This document shows positions 10,620-27,081 of a DNA stretch of 64,000 bases, piece after piece. The stretch covers positions 62,001 to 126,000 of the forward strand of contig JAMZAV010002230.1 in the NCBI GenBank assembly GCA_024449915.1. Reading direction: 5' to 3'. The stretch is from Sweltsa coloradensis. Taxonomy: Eukaryota; Arthropoda; Insecta; Plecoptera; Chloroperlidae. Position numbers and translations under genes: made by a program. Within the stretch, counting starts at the first letter, position 1, and each line of letters starts with the position of its first letter. The notes beneath the pieces were generated by a model. That model searched no databases, was not told where the DNA came from, and saw only the letters and a program-made list of their open reading frames with translations.

Positions 10620-11171
10620 AAAACAATAAGATAAAATACATAACAATGAAGACCCTTGTCGAAGAAAAAAAAATACAAAATACATAATATTATTAATTAT
10701 GTAGAGAAAAACACATCTAGATTGTAGATCAGTTAATTTAAATAAATCTTTAAATAAGTCATTCCGAGTGTGGGATTAGATGGAGATAATAGGTTGTTAG
10801 TAGCAGATATCCAAATAGATAAAAGTATACAGAAAATAAAGGAGTACACTGAGAAGAAGTTGAAAGTATGGAGACTAAGTGAGCTGTAGAGAAGTGCAAA
10901 AATTATGAGAACAAAATTCGCGATTTTTTAAAAAGTTGCAATAATCCCTTCAAATTCAGTTAGCACATGAATCACCTGAATGTGATTGAATGGTACCAAT
11001 TTCCAATTCGCGAATTTTAGTTGACACCGCGAACTAGTGGCGAAATAAGCAATTATGTCTTTAAATGCAAATTGGGTCACGAACATTCAAACAAAGTTTT
11101 TTTTTCCAAAGTTTTGGTGGAGGTGCCGGGTAGGTAGTTGAAATTAAATTAATTCTGGCTGGCACACAATC
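10620..11171. other. No gene seen; holds a recurring GGTGGAGGTGCCGGG motif
   Basis: Mostly AT-rich. TTTTGGTGGAGGTGCCGGGT at 11121-11140 recurs at 21124-21143, in part at 21005-21016, and inverted at 24349-24372. No open frame with family features. Confidence 0.45.
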
Positions 11172-11176
11172 ATGGT

Positions 11177-12432
11177 TGTCATGTCCATCTAATGACGTGA
11201 TCCAACAGCTGTTGTTGGAGTAGGCCTACCAGTGGGCGTTCCCACTGCCTTGCCAATGGACTAGGCCTAGGACAGGAAGTGGGATAAGATTGATTGATTG
11301 AGGTCTTTATTTTAAGGCGGGCAACCTTTAAGGAGGTACATTACATTTCATTTTTATACTAATAATAATGAAGGCCTAATTAAAATTATAGATAATGAGA
11401 ACACAAATTATTGGCCTGATGAAAATTACACATCATTTATTTAAAACATAAACATTTGAAATTATGATAAACAATTTTACACAATTTAGCTATCATTTCA
11501 TTCTCCACATTCATCCATTACAGTTTCCTTACAGTAACAAAGAAGGCATCCTCGTAAAATAGAGTAACACAAGTAACCGAGCATATTGATATGTAATTTT
11601 TTATTAGCATTATTTGGGTTGTTTTGATATTATTTATTGTTTGTTGTTTGTACAGTTATCATTAGTATTTGAAGAATTTGGATAATAGGAAGTAGTCGCC
11701 CATTAAAAAGCATAGAAGTTATTTGTATATTTGTCTCTAATTTCAGAAGGAAGAGCATTCCAAGTTCGAATAGCGTGGATTTTGAATGAGTGGTCAAGGA
11801 GATTAGTTCTGTGTATGGGAAATGAGAGTTGTGTACCGGACCTGTATTAAACATGTGGTTTGAGTGAAGGAACTGAAAGTTAGAAGCGAGATAAGACGGT
11901 GACGATGTTGAAAGTAGTTTGTGAACAAGGCATACGGAGTGAAGGTTTCTACGATCCTTTAATCTAGCCCAACCAAGCGTCTTAAAACCAGGGGTTATAT
12001 GGCCAGATTTTCTGATTCCTAATATAAATCGGACACAGGAATTTTGTGCCCGTTAGAGACGAATAGCCAGGTCCTCGGTCAAGTCATTGTAAACAACGTC
12101 GCAGTAGTCGAAGTGGGGGATAATAAGAGATTGTACTAGCATTGTTTTTAGTTTAGTCGGAAATAAGTTTTTTAGTCTATTTAAAAAGTGTAGGGCAGCG
12201 TATGTTTTTTTACAAATGTGTTTGACATGTTCCGTCCAAGTCAGGTAATTAGTCATAATAAGTCCTAGGATTCCTAGGTTTCTGGGATAGGAAGGCGGTC
12301 AGAGGAAGTACTTGCAGAAGGACTAAAAATGAAAAGTGAGGAGCAGAATAAAAGCAGAGACTAAATCCACGCAATCCTGAGTTATATTATTCCTGAATCC
12401 GTCAATACTTCATCATCCAACAAAACATCACA
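11177..12432 (+). repeat. Gypsy-1 5' LTR, split by LINE insertion
   Basis: Bases 11177-11286 and 12283-12432 align with the intact 260-bp 3' LTR at 20741-21000. Shared words include CAGTGGGCGTTCCCACTGCC and GAGCAGAATAAAAGCAGAGA; the latter holds a plausible AATAAA signal. The LTR supplies promoter and polyadenylation sites to the element. Confidence 0.85.
11287..12282 (-). pseudogene. LINE RT 3' fragment (CR1/Jockey-like) inserted in Gypsy-1 LTR
   Basis: 5'-truncated LINE reading right to left. The frame from 12256 gives TWTEHVKHICKKTYAALHFL and the RT thumb words LVQSLIIPHFDYCDVVY, then continues through frame changes (RAQNSCVRFILGIRKSG) to a stop near 11630. A 3' UTR of about 340 bp ends with CAATCAATCAATC. 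The 7-bp flank TGGGATA is repeated at 11280-11286 and 12283-12289 as a TSD. Endonuclease and the RT catalytic core are absent, as expected for a dead-on-arrival LINE copy. Confidence 0.82.
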
Positions 12433-12452
12433 ATGGCGACGAGGATGGGATA
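12433..12452 (+). promoter_or_regulatory. Gypsy-1 primer binding site
   Basis: ATGGCGACGAGGATGGGAT lies directly after the 5' LTR. TGGCGAC-type PBSs are common in Gypsy elements of the Mag group. The tRNA primer was not determined. Confidence 0.55.
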
Positions 12453-12546
12453 TAAGGTGAATAATTCAACCATTCTTAAAAGGTTTTCGTCAAAAAAATT
12501 CGTGACACGTTTCTGAGGTACCCCATAACCTCAAAACATAGCGGGA

Positions 12547-13926
12547 ATGCCGCCGCCACCATTTGGCATCTTTGATGTGAACTCAGAGCCATCGACGGTC
12601 GGGGTTCGGTGAAAGAAGCGGGAGAGGCGGTTCAACATCTACATGAAGGCTTATAAGGTCAAAGATGCTGATCAGCAATTAAACTTGCTCTTTCTGTACA
12701 AGGGGGAAGACACCTTCGATATCTATGAAGCCCTACCTGTAACAGACGCAGACACCACCCCACCCACATACAACTCTGTTGTAACCAAACTACATGACTA
12801 TTTCCTGCTCAATCAAGACAAAATCAACACAGAATTCGAAATCTATAACTTCAGACAGGCCAAACAACAACCATCGGAAACTCTAGGACAACATTAGGCG
12901 AGACTCCTTAAACTATCAAAACATTGTAACTTTTCCAATTTTTCAGACGAAATTAAATCTCAGAAGGTCCTGCATAGTACATCACAAAGGTTACGCCGTT
13001 TTGCGTTAAGCTCGAGACCCTTCTGAATCAGGCGCGGTCTTATGAAACGGCAGAAACTGAAGCTCAAGCGGTCAAGCCATTTAGATACACCGAGTCCATA
13101 GACGCTATCAGAAACAAAGTCAAACCGTCACAAAAACATAGCCCTAAGCACACATTCAACCAGTCCTCCACACCTAAACATGCGGGACAAAACCAATCTC
13201 ATGGAACCCACGGATTCAATAAAACAAACGCTAATAGATGTTTCTTCTGTGACAAACAATGGCCATGGCCTCATGACGGGAGGCGCAGTGCATGTCCGGC
13301 ATTCGGGAAAACTTTGTTCGAAATGTGACAAAATCCGTCATTTTGCACTCGTATGCCGGTCAGCCGAAAACAATTCACATGAACATGCCAGAAGCGCACA
13401 TACATTGAACGACCCTGACAGTGTTTCAAGCTCAGATGAAGAAACATTCATGCTATCCATCAACTCCACCGCATCAAACCACAAAACGCCTAGAATAACT
13501 CTGCCGGTAAACAATGGAAAAATAAAACTCATAATCGATACAGGCACCTCCTTAAATGTAGTCAGCAGACAAACCCTAAAGCAATCTAAAATAAACATCT
13601 GCGAACGAGCGACGGAAATAAGGATATTCTCCTACGGATCAACCGCTCAACTCCCAATTACGAGCTGCTTCACGGCCAATATTTCACACATGTGTACAAC
13701 CGTTCCCGTGCAAATATTTATGACGGAAAGGAGAGGTGAATCCCTTCTGAGCTACGACACTGAAAGCTCTATTATCTGTGCTGAAAGTGAGCTAGGCCTT
13801 GTGCACGTTGCCCTAGTCGAGACCAGTGCCTACAGACCCACAGATGCTGTCAGGTATAAGTCGCAATACCCGCTGCTCTTCAATGGAATAGGGAAATTAA
13901 AGACCATCAAGTCCACCTCCATGTAG
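12547..13926 (+). pseudogene. Gypsy-1 gag and protease remnant
   Basis: A start-like ATG at 12547 opens a short frame that stops at 12615. The capsid-like region resumes in another frame at 12643-12897 (NLLFLYKGEDTFDIYEAL; FEIYNFRQAKQQPSETLGQ), is broken again, and the nucleocapsid-protease part is open at 13180-13926. This has one zinc knuckle, CSKCDKIRHFALVC (C-X2-C-X4-H-X4-C), and the aspartic protease active site DTGTSLNVVS near codon 115 of that frame. In a live element, Gag packages RNA and the protease matures the polyprotein. At least three frame breaks make this copy inactive. Confidence 0.8.
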
Positions 13927-13929
13927 ATT

Positions 13930-14392
13930 CATCAGTACCACCCGTAGCACAAAAACACCGTCGCATACCATTCCACATTCAACGAAGAAGTCAAGGAGGA
14001 GATCGCTAGACTGGAGGAGCTCGACATAATTGAAAAGGACAAAGACAAAAGCACGAAAGAAAAAAGCAATTCGTATGTCCATGCCGACGCAAAGTGCAAC
14101 ACGAAATACCACTCCATTCAAATAGGTGACACGGTATTCATCAGCCAGGTGAAGAAAACATTGCAAGCGACACCACTCGAGCTGAAGCTGGCAATCCATG
14201 CAAAGCCAAACGAGGAAGGATAGACAACACTGACACTATGGAGGCCCAGGGACCAGCCCAAGACATTCCCGGCGGGATGAAGAAACCAGCCCAAGCTGAA
14301 CCAATTACGGCAACACGATATCCCCAGCGAAACAACAGACGAATGCCTTCAAAACTGAAAGACTTTGCATTTAATGTAGAACTCTTCGAGTA
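13930..14392 (+). pseudogene. Gypsy-1 pol ends fused by internal deletion
   Basis: 13945-14040 reads like the start of pol just upstream of RT (RRIPFHI..., EEIARLEELDIIEKD). Immediately afterwards, from about 14080, the sequence matches the region after the integrase core (ADAKCNTKYHSIQIGDTVFI), and the frame closes after RMPSKLKDFAFNVELFE at 14392. About 2.5-3 kb of RT, RNase H and integrase are therefore missing at a junction near 14050-14080. The copy could only move with proteins supplied in trans. Confidence 0.68.
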
Positions 14393-14452
14393 GTATTGTA
14401 GGCCTATTGTACATGTTATTCATTTAGCCATCTTGCTAATCAAGCTCACATT

Positions 14453-14849
14453 TGTTAGAAATAAGTAGTCCCTAGTTCACTAGTTCTTAAAGTACCTAAC
14501 CTTAGTTTTCTAGTTTTAAAGAGATAAGACGTCATAGATTTTAGTTAGTCAAGTAGAGGGGGTTGCTGTGTGTCTACCCAGGGCTGTGTGCGACCTGCTG
14601 TGTGCGTTTGATATTTTAATTCTGTGTGTTAATGAGTGTTAGTTCTATTTAAAGTCATTCCAAAAGTTTCTTATATATTTTATCCTTATTTTCTAAATCA
14701 GTGAAGTGCCTATTTTAACAATAAATATTTACATTTTAAGTCAACTGTGTGCGTGTGTTTGAAGCCCAACCACCCTGACAACCCCAGATAGTTCCCTTGA
14801 TCCCTATTAATTTATAGTGATTGAGATGAACAAGTATTAATATCTAACA
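14453..14849 (+). repeat. Gypsy-2 5' LTR
   Basis: Starts TGTTAGAAATAAGTAG and ends ATATCTAACA. ACAATAAATATTTACATTTT near 14715 includes an AATAAA signal. Nearly identical to 20282-20679. Confidence 0.92.
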
Positions 14850-20106
<5,257 letters not shown>

Positions 20107-20281
20107 TGTGAAAGATGTGTCTACCTACATTATAATCGATTATTACATTTGATTAAGAGATTTTTTGCTATGCATACTCCTAGACAAGTTTAATTTAATT
20201 CATTGCACTCTTATAGTTGTAAAAATATGAATTTTTCATTGTTCATAGATCGAGGACGATCGAAGTGGTAGGATGGCCGAA

Positions 20282-20679
20282 TGTTAGGAATAAGTAGTCC
20301 CTAGTTCACTAGTTCTTAAAGTACCTAACCTTAGTTTTCTAGTTTTAAAGAGATAAGACGTCATAGATTTTAGTTAGTCAAGTAGAGGGGGTTGCTGTGT
20401 GTCTACCCAGGGCTGTGTGCGACCTGCTGTGTGCGTTTGATATTTTAATTCTGTGTGTTAATGAGTGTTAGTTCTATTTAAAGTCATTCCAAAAGTTTCT
20501 TATATATTTTATCCTTATTTTCTAAATCAGTGAAGTGCCTATTTTAACAATAAATATTTACATTTTAAGTCAACTGTGTGCGTGTGTTTTGAAGCCCAAC
20601 CACCCTGACAACCCCAGATAGTTCCCTTGATCCCTATTAATTTATAGTGATTGAGATGAACAAGTATTAATATCTAACA
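20282..20679 (+). repeat. Gypsy-2 3' LTR
   Basis: Almost identical to 14453-14849. It follows a 3' non-coding stretch (20107-20281) with no clear classical polypurine tract; GAAGTGGTAGGATGG lies just upstream. Confidence 0.92.
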
Positions 20680-20740
20680 CATTAGATTTAGGTAAGTCAT
20701 ATCATCTCGTAGCTTACAACTTCTTCTACAAGGGGAGAAA

Positions 20741-21000
20741 TGTCACGCCCATCTAACGACGTGATCCGACAGCTGTTGGAGTAGGCCTACCAGTGGGCGT
20801 TCCCACTGCCTTGCCAATGGACTAGGCCTAGGACAGGAAGTGGGAGAAGGGGAAATAGGAAGGCGGTGAGAGGAGGTACTTGCAGAGAGACTAAAAATGT
20901 AAAGTGGGGAGCAGAATAAAAGCAGAGACTAAATCCACCCAATCCTGAGTTATATTATTCCTGAATCCGTCAATACTTCAACATCCAACAAAACATCACA
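20741..21000 (+). repeat. Gypsy-1 3' LTR (intact)
   Basis: A 260-bp LTR, TGTCACGCCC to AAACATCACA, preceded by the polypurine tract AAGGGGAGAAA and followed by the TSD ATGGT. It is the uninterrupted reference for the split 5' LTR. Confidence 0.88.
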
Positions 21001-21005
21001 ATGGT

Positions 21006-22090
21006 GAAGGTGCCGGGTAATAAAATGCGATTGTGAGATCGTAATAATCGTTTGTACGCGAGTAAGCTCAAAATACTTCATATCAAAATATCGACATTAC
21101 ACAAAAAATGCATTATTTCGCAATTTTGGTGGAGGTGCCGGGTAGTAGAAATTAATCTTGATAGAAAAAACTTTGACATTGAGCTTAAAATGAAAATTAA
21201 TTGTCACTCTCATGTGCTTGTTTTTCTTCTAAATTACCATAAATAGTCCTGGAATTTGTGATATTGATAATTTAAACTAGACTTTTTTGCGTGGTGCATT
21301 ATCAAATTATTTTTTTGGTAAATAACAAAAAAGCACGATTTTTTTATTTTTAATCTTTTCAATGCTGGGTTTTGAACGGAGCACCCAACATGCCAGTGCT
21401 GGGTTATTTTGAGCATAAAGTCAATCTCTCTCACTTGAATTTGATAGTAATATTTTACTTATCAAAATGTTTAATCATCCTTGAAATGAAGTAGATTTCA
21501 TTACACTATATACGTTGTTTAGATTGTCTTAATTTTGTACTGTCAAGACTGTTATTTACATGTGACAATTGCCCTAGCATAGGCCTACGTAAGTGTGAGC
21601 TAGTTTTCGTCACCTAGGCCTACTGACAACGTCCTCTACTTCTCTATTATTTCAACCTTGACTTCAAAGTCTATGATTGCTAACCAAGTCCAAAAAGTGA
21701 TCATAAACCTCCTAATTACAACCTATTTTGCCTAATAACTGTGTCCTTTCATCATCCTAACATTTATTTTGAAGACACCATTATTATCTTCACTTGTTGT
21801 TTTTGTCAATTTGCACTACTGAAATAACTGACAGAGCCATCTGTGGTCAAACTACCAAACTAGAAGATGGTTAAACGGCTTGCACATAGAGTGCAGCACA
21901 GTTGAAAAATCGACTTTTTACAATCGATTATACCTATCAGCAGCAACAAACGCGCGCGTTTCGAAACAACCCCAGCTCGAGTCTCGGGGAAACAAGACGG
22001 CGGCATCGAGTATACTCGATGGCCGCACAGAAAAGGTTAAGGTGCGAATTTTCAAACTTTGAAAAATCATTTTTGCACATCTCTAGCTAT
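21006..22090. other. No gene seen; short palindrome
   Basis: AT-rich unique-looking sequence. 21005-21143 carries two copies of a GAGGTGCCGGGTA-type motif. An 18-bp perfect palindrome, CATCGAGTATACTCGATG, lies at 22004-22021. No coding signal recognised. Confidence 0.45.
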
Positions 22091-22091
22091 C

Positions 22092-22465
22092 AGTAAGAGA
22101 AGAGTACCAGCAATTGATAAGAAAGGATATTCCGAAGGGAGAGATTCAAGGAGTGGAGGAAGAATGAGGAGCATTTAAGAAAACATTGGTGCAGGCAACA
22201 GAGAAAACCTGTGGTAGAACAAGTGAGGTGAGAAAAGAGATGGTAACAAGCTGGTGGAATGATAAGGTAAAGGAGAAAGTACAAGTGAAAAATAGAACAT
22301 GAAGGGAGTACATGAAAGATAGAACAGATGAGAAGAAAGAATTGTACAAAAATGCAAAGGGAAGCAAAAAGAATGGTCAAAGAAGAGAAGGCAGACGACT
22401 GGAAAAGTTTGCAAAGAAGTTGGAAAAAGATGCAGAAGGAAACAAGAAGATGTTGCATGGCACAT
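22092..22465 (+). pseudogene. LINE linker fragment between endonuclease and RT (RTE-like)
   Basis: Broken plus-strand frames give SWWNDKVKEKVQVKNR, REYMKDRTDEKKELYKNA and KMVKEEKADDW-type sequence, then KLEKDAEGNKKMLHG. The same segment occurs in the LINE at 45750-45834/58975-59130 (VKQIVKEEKDKAMEEF; KLEDDFQGNKKIMYG). It is therefore a detached piece of a related LINE family. The long minus-strand open frames here are shadows of this purine-rich strand. Confidence 0.6.
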
Positions 22466-22730
22466 AGATACATAGATAGATAGATGACTGAGGCAGACTC
22501 ATTATCATTATCACTATCAGATAAATAGTGAAGTGCACTCTCATAAAACTAGGAGCGCTTCTAACCTACACATAAACAGCTGCAACACTAGTATGGCACA
22601 GAGAAGCCCACATAATAATATAATAGCATAAAGATGTTCAATGCCCCACCTAATAAAATAAAAAATATTTATGTCTATTCACACCTTTAGGAGGAACCTT
22701 TCAACATACCTCATTGAAGGCTGCTATTAC

Positions 22731-24988
22731 ATAAGGTGACCATACTTTGAAAGTTACAAACCGGGACAACTTAAGTGTAAGAACATGTACTTTGTACTCT
22801 ATGGATCATTTCGGGGTCTGGGGCCGCTGGAGGCAGAATTTTTCAAGATATATTTTGGTCAAATGCCCAGAAAACAGCTTTCTGACACGGAAATATGAAT
22901 TAAAAATGTTTTTAATGTGTACATTTTTGTAATCATAAAATCTTTAGTGGTTTAAAAATGATAGTACAAAATAAATTACACGTACTCGGCAGAAAATAAT
23001 TGTATTGTATGTATTAATGAGGGCATCATGCTAATGAAGTTATAATTAATAATAATAAAGATAATTGAAAATGCATTGAATTTGTTTAAAATGCATGATT
23101 TAACTTTTAATACATTTTGACTTTACAACGAAATAATTAGAGTAGGTAGGCCTACGTTATTATCAAATATAGTTGCATGATTAATACATTTTCATTTTTC
23201 ATTATCTATAAACAAAATCAATGCAAATAATGATTGAGAAAATTAGGGGTGTTCAAGTCCTGATTTTGTTTCGAGTCGAGTCCGAGTACCTAGGTACTTT
23301 CTCTTTTTTTTAAATTTCACTATTACTCTTTGACTTTGTCTATATTTATTTTTTACAATTGTGTTCAAAATTAAATGGATGAGCGAAGCGAAGATTCCAT
23401 TCTACTACACCGGAGAAAAAAATCCGGAATGTTTTTTTCTTTTTTTCTGTTTGTATTTTTTGTGTTTGTTAACACGATTCCAGCTAAACCGATACTCCAA
23501 TTGCGATGAAATTTTCTGGAGGCCTTTGAAATCTCTGAACTTAGAACTGCCACGTTTTTTAGTGCAATCGAAAAATTATTATTTCTCGTGAAAATCGCAA
23601 TTTTACGTCTTTTTTCGATTTAAAAAAAATTCTTTGACTTATAACACCTACACCTACTAAATTATCCGATTGTAATGATTTTTTCACAAGACCTTCATTC
23701 AATGAATTAATATATTCGTGTGAAATTTAGCAGAATCGAAAACTATTTCTCATGAAAATAGCAATTTTTTAATTTTTTTCTATTTTTAAAATTTCTTGGC
23801 TTATAACACCTACATGCTTTATCTGATTGTAATGATTTTTTCACAGAACCTTAATTTTATAAATTAATATATTCGTGTGAAATTTGAGCGCAATCGAAAA
23901 ATTATTTCTCATGAAAATCGCAATTTTACGCCTTTTTCGTTTTTAAACAATTACGCTCATCCAACAGCGAACCTGAAAAAGCGTTTGCGAAGCTACCTAG
24001 TTTTATTTATGGATATGTCTATATATTGGCTCCAAAAGTGAAAGAGTAACATCTAATTGATTTAAAAATGTAATCTATATCTCTAGATCATTTAAATGAT
24101 GAAGCACAAATGTTATTAGAGCTAGGCTATGACATATATTTCAGTAGTAAGTGGTATTACATGAAAATGTGTTGATACAAACATTATAGTGACATATTTT
24201 GATTAATTGTGCAAAAAAAGTTCAGAAGTTCCTAAAAGTACACAAATTTGTATCAAAAGACTGAGGCTCGTATTATAGATTTTATTCAGGGTTGGTAAGG
24301 TAACGCCAAGAATAGATAACGATATTTACGTTTTCACACTCGAGCGCGACCCGGCACCTCCACCAAAATCATTGAATAATACTCGCACACCCCTAGAGAA
24401 AATGAATTATCTTCTTGGAAATGGAAGAGCTATTTCAATGTTATTACTGTTAATTAATTGATTGGATATTGCTTAACGTCTCATATTTATGCAACTTGGC
24501 TAATCGAGACGAAGGGAGGGACGTTAGGGATGACGCGGGGGGACAAGGGGTGGACAGGCCTGTGCTGGTCAGAACCAGCCACAAGCGTATGGGGAGGGCA
24601 GGGGTTCCCCCACGTCGTGGTCGTCTCCGTCTGTGTCATCATCCGTCTGTGTTGTCATTGTCATCGCCGTCGGGAGGTAGTCAAAGGGAAGGGAAAGTTC
24701 CCCGACGACGACCCAGAGCTCGCCATTAGTTTCAGGGAGAAAAACTCCCCTTATCACGGGCCACACCACGAGAAGATTTTACTATTAGTATTTATCAGAG
24801 GAGTGTTTTTTTCAAGTAAAACATTATCCTTCCACACGGTACAGTAGACAGAATACCGGGACATTTCCCCTTCAAAATTAAAACCGGTACAAATACGTCA
24901 TTTCAATGAGTCTCTCGGGACATCGGTACAAATGTTGCTCTGAAAACGGTACTTTACCGGTCAAAACGGTACGTCTGGTCACCTTACC
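22731..24988. mobile_element. TIR DNA element with 5-bp TSD, unclassified
   Basis: Ends ATAAGGTGACCATAC (22731) and GTCTGGTCACCTTACC (to 24988) are inverted repeats over GGTGACCA plus imperfect flanks. ATTAC is present on both sides (22726-22730, 24989-24993). The interior has CCGGGACA/ACCGGT-rich subterminal words, a GC-rich stretch at 24490-24770 without a clear protein, and the B4 copy. No transposase is visible. Superfamily not determined. Confidence 0.5.
23377..24001 (+). mobile_element. B-type element, copy B4 with variant 3' end
   Basis: Starts GGATGAGCGAAGCGAAGATT and follows the B body. The final 45 bp differ: ACGCTCATCCAACAGCGAAC then GCGTTTGCGAAGCTACCTAGT. CTCATCC and the terminal CTAGT are kept while the sequence between them is replaced, so these two parts are probably what the mobilising protein recognises. 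Confidence 0.7.
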
Positions 24989-25272
24989 ATTACAAGGATA
25001 TCTGAATATGTACTAGGGCTAGGCTAGTGTAACATTGATGTCTTATGGATACTACATTTAAATGTACTATATTTTTATATATCTTCTCTCTTTATGTATA
25101 TATATATTTATTTTACATATCTTTAGTTTATGTCTCTAAATAAATCATGTTAAATTTCTATGTATATGGCTTAGGTGGAAGAACAATCATGCTGGATTGA
25201 ACCTCGCCTTTTTGTTGTTAGGTTGCATGTTTCTTCTGTATGTATATCAAACAACAAATAAAGTACTACTAC

Positions 25273-26923
25273 CAGGGCTCGAATTTAACGCTCGCCCGGT
25301 CGCCCAAGGGGAGTAACTTTTGGAACCGGGCGAGTGATTTTTTTGGTGAGCCATAGTGTGCGCCTTTTTTCAAGAACGCTGGCTAACAGAACACACGTGG
25401 CTACGTTTTGACCAACAACTAAATTTGATGTTTTGTTCGATTTGTGAGATATCTAACGTAGGAGATAAACACGGTCCATTTGTAAAGGGTAACCAAATAT
25501 TGAGTAATTAATTATTATCACAAAATTACGTATTTTAGTTATAGTACCGTATTTACGCGCATAAAGGCCGCCCTCGCGTAATGGCCGCACCCCAGTTTTG
25601 ACCATGTAAATTTTAAAAAGTACTTTGCATGTCGTATTGGCCGCACTTGTTATTTTAGCCAGCAAATCCTTCAGGAATGTAACACTCGTCGCAAAACCGG
25701 AGATGAACATGTTTGCAAACATGCATAAATAAATAAACCCTTTATTGTATAGCAATGTTATTGTAGAGTGTTGACTTCCATGTGCAAGGTCGCACAGCTC
25801 ACGCAACGTCCCGACACTAACACAGCTGGCATTGCTTGGAGTGAAGTGTGTGAGAGTGTTTACAATAAAACAGAACGAGTATCTGGTCTAGTTTATCTTA
25901 TCTCATTCATAACGTAAACAAAAACAACACAGCGAGAGGCTTGGCCCGAAGCCAATTGATAGTGAGCTAGGCGATACGATTTAGTGGCTAGGGAGGGGGG
26001 GGGGGGGGGGGGGGTAATCTCTGGGGACGTCGGTCCGTCTTGACTGGATGTGTTTGCAAGTTCCAGTCGCCCATTAATCATGCTGATGTTAATAAAAACA
26101 AACACTTTTTTGTCGTGGGAGCGCATCACAGCCACTGAGCTCAGTGATCACAGCCGGTAGCCGACGTCCGTAAACACATTCAGAAATGCTTCCGTTTTGG
26201 CTTTGCATTTTCATAGTCACCGTCATTGTCACCCGATGCAATGTCCATTTCTTCATAATCATAGCCACCCTTTATATCATGTCGTCTTAAAGGGCCATAT
26301 TTAATCTTTTCTCTCTCTCGACCGCCGTCTTCGAGCAAGGTCGCGGGGGGCGGCGAGCACTCACAAAGACGACCGTGCTGTGAAATTTCTTACGTCATTG
26401 TAGCAGGACATTCAGATGTAAGAACATAACATTTCGGCCCAATTATAAAAAGAGAAGCGCGCCTGAAACCAGCTCGGATAGCCCACTGCGACCTTGCGCG
26501 GGGTCGGGTGGATGCGTGACCCGGTGACGAGGCATCATTGCCGCGAAACGGATAATTTACGGGCGGGCGGGCGGGACATCTTCACTTCCGCGGACGTATT
26601 CACACGTTGAACAAGACTTATTTAATTAATTACCCTTTCCGTTTAAAATAAGTTTTTTGACTCTTGCTCGCAAATTTGTACGTAATATTGATACAATTAA
26701 AACTATAATTTTTTTCAATTTTCGATATCGTCATATTGGGCCCCCCTCGCGTAATGGCCGCACCCCTGTTTTTGAACTTCAAATTTTAAAAATATACCTG
26801 CTGCTATATGCGCGTAAATCGGTAAATACTAGTAGTGGTTTGGAGTAGGAATAGGACTAGTGTTTTAATTTCGGATAGTAAATTTACAAGAAATAAAATA
26901 AATATTTTAAAATTCGAGCCCTG
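25273..26923. mobile_element. hAT-type element with perfect 8-bp TSD
   Basis: TIRs CAGGGCTCGAATTTAA (25273) and TTAAAATTCGAGCCCTG (to 26923) are flanked by ACTACTAC exactly at 25265-25272 and 26924-26931. The 1.65-kb body has no hAT transposase. A minus-strand open patch near 26170-26300 reads RRHDIKGGYDYEEMDIASGD and is too short to identify. A run of 20 G (25995-26014) lies within. A second inverted pair inside (25546/26828) suggests another nested element. Confidence 0.83.
25546..26828. mobile_element. Possible nested TIR element inside the hAT
   Basis: CCGTATTTACGCGCATA at 25546 and TATGCGCGTAAATCGG ending about 26825 are inverted, and CCCTCGCGTAATGGCCGCACCCC appears just inside both ends, though in direct orientation. 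TA borders both ends. No coding capacity recognised. Confidence 0.4.
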
Positions 26924-27081
26924 ACTACTACTTACTCTAATATGATGCAGATGAGATCAAGGAAAAATGTAAAATATATCGCCGGTCATATTTTACTAGG
27001 CAGTACTAGTGCCTTGCCAATACTAGTCAAGTACGGTTGCAAATATATTAATATTTTTTTTTTTATATATTTTATTTTTAC

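Noticed and set aside
22090..22473. Minus-strand frames of 96-127 codons with hydrophobic composition
   Set aside because: Shadow of the LINE linker on the plus strand, which matches the linker of the LINE near 59000.
24458..24847. Plus-strand frame of 129 codons as a host gene
   Set aside because: Two overlapping frames of similar length in a GC-rich patch inside a TIR element; no recognisable domain.
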